The position numbers and the translations under genes were made by a program. From Neisseria perflava (lineage in GTDB: Bacteria; Pseudomonadota; Gammaproteobacteria; Burkholderiales; Neisseriaceae), in the NCBI RefSeq assembly GCF_019334725.1, contig NZ_CP079818.1, forward strand, positions 1,612,001 through 1,676,000: DNA of 64,000 nt, given 5' to 3'. This document shows, one piece after another, positions 59,203-64,000 of the stretch (the stretch's first letter is position 1; the number at the start of each line of letters is the position of its first letter). The notes beneath the pieces are model-generated. The model searched no databases, was not told the DNA's origin, and was given only the letters and a program-made list of their open reading frames with translations.

Positions 59203-60744
59203 TTAGTTATTGGGAAAGTCTGCTTCGTCAAACTCGGGTTCCGGGTCGCTTTGAAGGACTTTTCCGTTTAATTTCAACTCGCTGTTTTGCAGAGTCAGAT
59301 GGGTTTTGACATTATCATCTTCTAAGGTCAAATATTTCTCGCTTGCCATGCTTTTAATGGTGCTGTCCACCATCAGGCGCAAGGTCTCGTTGATATCGTC
59401 GATGCTGGCGCGGCCTGCGGCTTCATCTTCGGCATTGACGCTAAACAGGCTGCTTGCTTGGTTGACGGCGAGCTGCTCCAACAATTTTTGCGGTACGCTC
59501 ATGTTGAAGTCGGCTTCAGTTTTCTTCAGCATATCGCCCAAATTATTGAGGTCTTTAGCTGCCAAACCTTTAAACGCGAGTTTACCGCTGACATCAACAT
59601 CGCCATGAGGCATGATGAATTTGAAGGTTTTGACGTTCAAAACCGGATTGTTGGTAAACAGGCCTGAAGCCTCGTTTTTGGCCGTCTGAATCAAGGAAGC
59701 CTGAATTTCTTCTTCGCTCATTTTCTTCACGGACACTTCGGCAATTTTGTTTTTCAATGCCAAAAGTGATGCCGCATCCAAATGCTCGGCAGCGACATTG
59801 ATGTCCAGAGGGCCGTATTTGTCTTCGCCATAAGTCAGGCTTTCAAATTGGAAGCGGCCTTCACTGTTGATGAATTTATCAACTTCGCCGGTCTGAGTAT
59901 CGAAACGCAGTTTGCTGACTTCGATTTTAGACGGAGCAATCGTGCCGGTCGGATTGATGAATGCACCGATTTGCAGGTTGGTCACAAGGTTGACCAATTC
60001 GTTCAACTTAACGTTGTAATCGATGTTTTCTTTCCATTGCAGCAGGAATTTATCCAGCGTAATGCTGCTCTTGCCCAAAGAAAGCTTGGTCAGGCCGTCT
60101 TCCGTTTCGGATTGGAAGCGCAGGTTTTCCAAAGACACATCGCCTTTGTCGGCCAATTTGACTTGTAAAGACGGCGCAAGGTAATCGTGGCGATAGCTTT
60201 TGAAGCCTTGGCTGTAATCGGTATTGCCGCCAAAGCCTTTCCAGTTGAGTTTGATACCGGAGAGCTCTTCATAGTCGAAGGCAGGGATATTGAGGCTGAG
60301 TTTGCCGTCGCCGGAAAGGTAAACCGTATTGGTCATGGTCAACGGCGTTTGCTGGCCGAAGAAGCGGTCTAAAACTTTTTTGGTTTCCGGATGGTATTGG
60401 AACTCGGTTTCCACGTGTGCACGCGTGCCGAAGCCACCGGCAAACGGGCCGTGTGTTACGTGGTTGATGACCGTAATCGGCTCTTGCAGGACGGTTTTCA
60501 AATTGTCCGGCAGGTATTTTTGCGTATTTTGAAGCAGGGTCGGCTTGAGGCGGATGACGGTCGTCTCGGTTGAACTGAACCAGCCGCGATCGTATTGGTG
60601 GGACTCAACGGTCAGGAAACCGGACTCCTGCAACAGCTTTTGTTGCTCGGTCAGGCTTTCCTCCGCTTTGACACCAAGATAATAAGGCGTGCCGAGCGCA
60701 GCGGCGACAACGACGGCGGCAGTCGGGATAAGATACTTTTTCAT
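59203..60744 (-). CDS. DUF945 (YdgA-like) periplasmic or membrane-anchored protein
   Basis: The 513-residue protein starts MKKYLIPTAAVVVAAALGTPYYLG, an N-terminal signal or anchor helix. It is followed by a large strand-rich domain with repeats of the DUF945/YdgA kind (GWFSSTETTVIRLKP, GPFAGGFGTRAHVETEF, VDVSGKLAFKGL). YdgA in E. coli is a periplasmic protein of unknown function. Start ATG 60744 is preferred to GTG 60747 directly before it. The end is acidic (DPEPEFDEADFPNN). Confidence 0.85.
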   Translation of the reverse strand: MKKYLIPTAAVVVAAALGTPYYLGVKAEESLTEQQKLLQESGFLTVESHQYDRGWFSSTETTVIRLKPTLLQNTQKYLPDNLKTVLQEPITVINHVTHGPFAGGFGTRAHVETEFQYHPETKKVLDRFFGQQTPLTMTNTVYLSGDGKLSLNIPAFDYEELSGIKLNWKGFGGNTDYSQGFKSYRHDYLAPSLQVKLADKGDVSLENLRFQSETEDGLTKLSLGKSSITLDKFLLQWKENIDYNVKLNELVNLVTNLQIGAFINPTGTIAPSKIEVSKLRFDTQTGEVDKFINSEGRFQFESLTYGEDKYGPLDINVAAEHLDAASLLALKNKIAEVSVKKMSEEEIQASLIQTAKNEASGLFTNNPVLNVKTFKFIMPHGDVDVSGKLAFKGLAAKDLNNLGDMLKKTEADFNMSVPQKLLEQLAVNQASSLFSVNAEDEAAGRASIDDINETLRLMVDSTIKSMASEKYLTLEDDNVKTHLTLQNSELKLNGKVLQSDPEPEFDEADFPNN

Positions 60745-60919
60745 CACTTCAAACAGATTAGGTTCAAAGCGTAAAGCATAGCATTTTTTAGCTGTTTTGT
60801 CTTATCCGCCGTTTCAGACGGCCTTTAGGTAAAGATTGTGATATTATGCAAACATAAACGATTTTTATACTTTTGGCAGGCCTTACCCTATCTGCCAAGA
60901 TGTCATTAAAGGTTTGCAA

Positions 60920-61510
60920 ATGCTTTTATTCATTGATAATTATGACAGCTTCACCTACAACATCGTCCAATACTTTGCCGAGTTGGGGCAGGAAGTTTTG
61001 GTACGTTGCAACGATGAAATCACCATCGAAGAAATCGAAGCCCTAAAACCGCAATATCTGGTCATCGGCCCCGGCCCTTGTTCCCCTAAAGAAGCAGGCA
61101 TTTCTGTTGCGGCCATGCAGCACTTTGCCGGCAGGCTGCCCGTCATGGGCGTGTGTCTCGGCCATCAAACCATGGGCGAAGCGTTCGGCGGCAATGTCGT
61201 GCGCGCGCAAACAATGATGCACGGCAAAGTCTCCCCCGTTTTCCATCACGGCACAGGCATGTTTAAAGACCTGCCCAATCCGGTCAACTGCACGCGCTAC
61301 CACAGCCTGGCCATCGACCGCGCCACCCTGCCCGACTGCCTCGAAATTACCGCGTGGACGGAAGACGGCGAAATCATGGGCGTACGCCATAAAGAATATG
61401 CCGTCGAAGGCGTACAGTTCCACCCCGAAGCCCTGCTAACCGAACACGGCCACGATATGCTGAAAAACTTCCTGGAAGAATTCAAAGACTATCGTCCGCA
61501 AAAATCTTAA
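60920..61510 (+). CDS. trpG: Anthranilate synthase component II (glutamine amidotransferase)
   Basis: TrpG releases ammonia from glutamine for TrpE. The 196 residues hold FIDNYDSFTYNI, GPGPCSP, the nucleophile elbow GVCLGHQTMGEAFGG with Cys near 79, and VQFHPEALLTEHG with the His-Glu pair. ATG 60920 is the start; TTG 60914 two codons before is unlikely. It may also serve PabB in folate synthesis, as dual TrpG/PabA proteins do. trpD follows at 88 bp. Confidence 0.94.
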   Translation: MLLFIDNYDSFTYNIVQYFAELGQEVLVRCNDEITIEEIEALKPQYLVIGPGPCSPKEAGISVAAMQHFAGRLPVMGVCLGHQTMGEAFGGNVVRAQTMMHGKVSPVFHHGTGMFKDLPNPVNCTRYHSLAIDRATLPDCLEITAWTEDGEIMGVRHKEYAVEGVQFHPEALLTEHGHDMLKNFLEEFKDYRPQKS

Positions 61511-61511
61511 T

Positions 61512-61568
61512 GAAAGGCCGTTTGAAAGGTGTTTGACAGTGTTCAAACCGCATTTTCAGACGGCCTGA
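61512..61568 (+). terminator. Degenerate uptake-sequence pair between trpG and trpD
   Basis: AAAGGCCGTTTGAAA (one base changed) at the left and TTTCAGACGGCCT at the right, with a loop of about 25 nt that contains a further short stem (GTTTGA/TCAAAC). Weak as a terminator. Confidence 0.35.
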
Positions 61569-61598
61569 ATCACATCGGACACGAACAAAGGAAAAATC

Positions 61599-62627
61599 AT
61601 GATCACCCCTCAACAAGCGATTGAACGCCTCATCAGCAACAACGAACTTTTCTACGATGAAATGACCGACCTCATGCGCCAAATCATGAGCGGCCAAGTT
61701 CCGCCCGAGCAAATCGCCGCCATCCTGACCGGCCTGCGGATTAAAGTTGAAACCGTTTCCGAGATTACCGCCGCAGCCAGCGTAATGCGCGAATTTGCCA
61801 CCAAAGTGCCGCTGGAAAACGCCGATGACTTGGTCGATATTGTCGGCACAGGCGGCGATGGTGCCAAAACCTTCAATATCTCCACGACTTCCATGTTTGT
61901 CGCGGCTGCGGCAGGCGCGCAAGTTGCCAAACACGGCGGTCGCTCCGTTTCTTCATCCAGCGGCGCTGCCGATGTCATGGAACAAATGGGCGCCAACCTC
62001 AATCTCAACCCCGAACAGGTTGCCCAAAGCATTCAGCAAACCGGCATCGGCTTTATGTTCGCGCCCAACCATCACAGCGCCATGCGCTATGTTGCCCCTG
62101 TCCGCCGTTCGCTCGGATTCCGCAGCATCTTCAATATCTTGGGCCCGTTGACCAATCCGGCCGGCGCGGCAAACCAACTCTTGGGCGTGTTCCACATCGA
62201 CTTGTGCGGCATTCTTTCCCGCGTATTGCAACAGCTTGGTTCCAAACATGTTTTGGTCGTGTGCGGCGAAGGCGGTTTGGATGAAATCACGCTGACCGGC
62301 AAAACCCGCGTTGCCGAACTGAAAGACGGAAAAATTACCGAATACGACATCAGCCCAGCCGATTTTGGCATGGAAATCCGCCGCAATTTAGACGAAATCA
62401 AAGTCGAAAATGCGCAAGAATCCCTGCAAAAAATGAACGAAGTGCTGGACGGCAAAGCCGGTGCCGCACGCGATATCGTCGTCCTCAATGCCGCCGCCGC
62501 GCTCTATGCAGGAAATGTGGTTACTTCGCTGGCAGATGGCGTCAAAGCTGCTCAAGAAGCCATCGACTCCGGCAAAGCCAAAGCCAAAAAAGACGAATTT
62601 ATCGAATTTGGCAAACAGTTTGCCTAA
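61599..62627 (+). CDS. trpD: Anthranilate phosphoribosyltransferase
   Basis: TrpD joins anthranilate to PRPP, step two of tryptophan synthesis. The 342 residues show GTGGDGAKTFNISTTSMFVAAAAGA (PRPP loop), KHGGRSVSSSSGAADVME, HHSAMRYVAPVRRSLGFRSIFNILGPLTNPA, all diagnostic. AAAGGAAAAATC precedes ATG 61599. trpG-trpD adjacency with trpE elsewhere is the neisserial arrangement seen here; trpC, trpB and trpA are not in the window. Confidence 0.96.
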   Translation: MITPQQAIERLISNNELFYDEMTDLMRQIMSGQVPPEQIAAILTGLRIKVETVSEITAAASVMREFATKVPLENADDLVDIVGTGGDGAKTFNISTTSMFVAAAAGAQVAKHGGRSVSSSSGAADVMEQMGANLNLNPEQVAQSIQQTGIGFMFAPNHHSAMRYVAPVRRSLGFRSIFNILGPLTNPAGAANQLLGVFHIDLCGILSRVLQQLGSKHVLVVCGEGGLDEITLTGKTRVAELKDGKITEYDISPADFGMEIRRNLDEIKVENAQESLQKMNEVLDGKAGAARDIVVLNAAAALYAGNVVTSLADGVKAAQEAIDSGKAKAKKDEFIEFGKQFA

Positions 62628-62642
62628 GCTTTAAAACCATAA

Positions 62643-62681
62643 ACAAAGGCCGTCTGAAAAATCTTTCAGACGGCCTTTTAT
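62643..62681. terminator. Terminator between convergent trpD and the CsbD gene
   Basis: AAAGGCCGTCTGAAA and TTTCAGACGGCCTTT with a 4-nt loop, followed by T on both sides. Confidence 0.8.
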
Positions 62682-62691
62682 TCTTTAAATA

Positions 62692-62940
62692 TTAAAATTT
62701 GCTTTTAATATCATTAATCAAGCCTTCAGCTTTTTCTTTGGCTTCATCAACCAAATGCTCAGCTTCTTCTTTGCCTTTTTGCAAAACACCGCCGACTTTT
62801 TCTTCAATGTCGCCAACCACTTCTTTTACTTTGCCAACGCCTTGTTGAACCAAGCCTTCAGCTTCAAGTTTAGCATTGCTGGATACATCTCCAGCCACTT
62901 CTTTTACTTTACCGCTGATTTTATCTAATTCGCCGCTCAT
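62692..62940 (-). CDS. CsbD-like stress protein
   Basis: An 82-residue, highly charged, probably helical protein with the pattern MSGELDKISGKVKEVAGDVSSN...LEAEGLVQQGVGKVKEVVGD, a CsbD-like repeat. The later part EEKVGGVLQKGKEEAEHLVDEAKEKAEGL is a repeated 11-residue amphipathic pattern like LEA proteins. CsbD proteins are general stress proteins of unclear function. AGGAG lies seven bases before ATG 62940; ATG 62946 is too close to it. Confidence 0.85.
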   Translation of the reverse strand: MSGELDKISGKVKEVAGDVSSNAKLEAEGLVQQGVGKVKEVVGDIEEKVGGVLQKGKEEAEHLVDEAKEKAEGLINDIKSKF

Positions 62941-63060
62941 GGTCATACTCCTGGATTAAATATTGATAGGATGAGTGCTACATCACCTTATATCGGGGAC
63001 TTCGCTTCAACTTTAAAGGCCGTCTGAAAGACAAAACATGATAAAACGAGTTAAATAGGG

Positions 63061-63627
63061 TTAGTCCATCTGTTTCAATATCGCTTCGGCTACTGCCTCG
63101 CCTATCATCTTACTGCCGAACTCATTGAAATGAAGCCCATCACACAGCATCACATCAGTCAAGTCCTGCTCAAACATCAGACTGTATAAATCATTGACGG
63201 CAAAGCCATATTGCCTTGCCAAATCCTCCGCCACACGGTTATAGGCCTTCAAGTCGGCCAGATAGCGGCGCGAGGGTTTGACGATATTGTGCACGCTTTC
63301 CAAAAACGGCGTACTGCTCGCCCAAATAATTTTTGCACCTGTCTGTTTCAGATAATCGAAAATTTGGGTCAGGTTATTGCGATAGGTTTCTATATCGGCC
63401 ACCGGCTCATTACAGCCTTGATTATGGCGGATGTCGTGCAAACCGCAGTTGATATGGATAATGTCTCCCACAGTCGCGCCCTCTGTCCATTGCCCGATAT
63501 GCTCTAACACATCATGCGACGAGCGGCAGTTTTCCGATGGAGAAACAATTTCCGCCTCAGGCAAAGCGTCGCGCGTGTAAGGCTCCGAAGCAAGCCGCAC
63601 GGAATCGCCGATTAAGTAAACGGTCAT
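63061..63627 (-). CDS. SGNH/GDSL-family hydrolase
   Basis: The 188-residue protein has the four SGNH blocks: LIGDSVR with the nucleophile Ser (block I), a Gly in the ENCRSSHD area, NCGLHDIR in place of the usual GxND (block III), and DGLHFNEFG with the Asp-x-x-His pair (block V). No signal peptide is visible, so it is likely cytosolic; an acyl esterase or lipase-like activity is expected. GGAGGAGAACAAAA provides a very good ribosome binding site before ATG 63627. Confidence 0.85.
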   Translation of the reverse strand: MTVYLIGDSVRLASEPYTRDALPEAEIVSPSENCRSSHDVLEHIGQWTEGATVGDIIHINCGLHDIRHNQGCNEPVADIETYRNNLTQIFDYLKQTGAKIIWASSTPFLESVHNIVKPSRRYLADLKAYNRVAEDLARQYGFAVNDLYSLMFEQDLTDVMLCDGLHFNEFGSKMIGEAVAEAILKQMD

Positions 63628-63660
63628 TTTTGTTCTCCTCCCTTTATTTGAACCAACAGC

Positions 63661-63716
63661 AAGGCCGTCTGAAATATCACTTATATTATTATAAGAGTGC
63701 TATTTCAGACGGCCTT
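63661..63716. terminator. Long nested hairpin with paired uptake sequences
   Basis: AAGGCCGTCTGAAATA on the left and TATTTCAGACGGCCTT region on the right, with a CAC/GTG and TTAT/ATAA pairing inside, giving a nearly continuous stem over 56 bp. It lies past the stop of the last gene on the minus strand and upstream of the hydrolase gene. Confidence 0.6.
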
Positions 63717-63749
63717 AACTTCAGTCAAGTTCTATCGTTAAATCATCAA

Positions 63750-63998
63750 TTAACGCTGACTGTTTTTATAAAAATCAATTAATTGCTTGGCCTGCAACAT
63801 GGGCAGCCCAAAACGGTCGCTCACGGCTTTCAAATCCTTCCATTCCTGACCGGTCAGATTCCGCCCAACCCATTTGAGGTTTTCCGGATTGCTTTTGATT
63901 TTCTCAAAATACGCCTGCTTGCGTTTCCAATTGCGCGACCACACCAACAACATGGTAAAAATACATAAAACAATCAATACAATATTGGTAAACAACAT
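63750..63998 (-). CDS. Hypothetical small membrane-anchored protein
   Basis: The 82-residue protein has one N-terminal transmembrane helix (LFTNIVLIVLCIFTMLLVW) and a basic cytosolic part (SRNWKRKQAYFEKIKSNPENLKWVG) that ends in a helical domain (GQEWKDLKAVSDRFGLPMLQAKQLIDFYKN). Unrecognised. ATG 63998 lies two bases from the window edge, so its ribosome binding site, or a longer N-terminus, cannot be checked. Confidence 0.65.
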   Translation of the reverse strand: MLFTNIVLIVLCIFTMLLVWSRNWKRKQAYFEKIKSNPENLKWVGRNLTGQEWKDLKAVSDRFGLPMLQAKQLIDFYKNSQR

Positions 63999-64000
63999 CA

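Overview
This window is chromosomal DNA of a Neisseria species. The direct evidence is the very dense Neisseria DNA uptake sequence (GCCGTCTGAA and its complement), present dozens of times and often as inverted pairs that form terminator-like hairpins at gene ends. Supporting evidence is the block dnaB-pilH-pilI-pilJ-pilK-pilX, a remnant of an opacity-protein-like barrel, and proteins of neisserial type throughout. Most uptake sequences carry the 5' extension AG (AGGCCGTCTGAA). The ATGCCGTCTGAA form is scarce and mainly inside genes. I recall the AG form as the dialect of commensals of the N. subflava/N. flavescens type rather than of N. meningitidis or N. gonorrhoeae; the species assignment is an inference. 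No rRNA, tRNA, CRISPR array, prophage or complete insertion sequence was seen.

Layout. 1-8.6 kb: end of an unidentified gene, rsuA, a long gap holding a candidate small RNA, a sodium-coupled amino-acid transporter, dld, pnp and purC. 8.7-11.5 kb: a calcium-binding RTX-repeat protein with a Pro/Glu/Lys linker, and a lone rmlD. 11.6-19 kb: uvrA, then an AT-rich two-gene insert (an AAA15-type ATPase and an unrecognised 141-residue protein), a non-coding scar, and the anaerobic ribonucleotide reductase pair nrdG-nrdD. 19.2-32 kb: an rRNA methyltransferase, a xanthine/uracil permease, dapA-bamC, rdgB, small membrane and thioredoxin-like proteins, hemW, an opa-like pseudogene, a VanZ-like protein, pth, ratA/ratB and uup. 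32-43 kb: ruvB, cmk-rpsA-ihfB, zapE, ndk, rlmN-pilW-rodZ-ispG and a DUF817 protein. 43-51 kb: an OFA-type transporter, sodB, dnaB, the minor pilin operon and an Smr protein. 51-64 kb: trpE, kptA, purK, an acetyltransferase, mutL, kdsA, panD, a DUF945 protein, trpG-trpD, a CsbD protein, an SGNH hydrolase and a small membrane protein.

Most of the window is conserved housekeeping sequence in compact operons. The gene pairs that work together are cmk-rpsA-ihfB (nucleotide, translation and nucleoid functions), rlmN-pilW-rodZ-ispG (touching or overlapping reading frames), pilHIJKX (type IV pilus initiation and minor pilins), ratA/ratB (overlapping), nrdG/nrdD (deoxynucleotide synthesis without oxygen) and trpG-trpD, with trpE about 8 kb away.

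The parts that look least ordinary are: the AT-rich ATPase plus partner module at 14.5-16.3 kb, a candidate two-gene defence system whose partner I cannot name; a likely small RNA at about 1370-1475 with two C-rich single-stranded stretches; a possible kissing-loop structure in the rpsA leader (34084-34142); and the RTX protein with an unusual cysteine-containing N-terminus.
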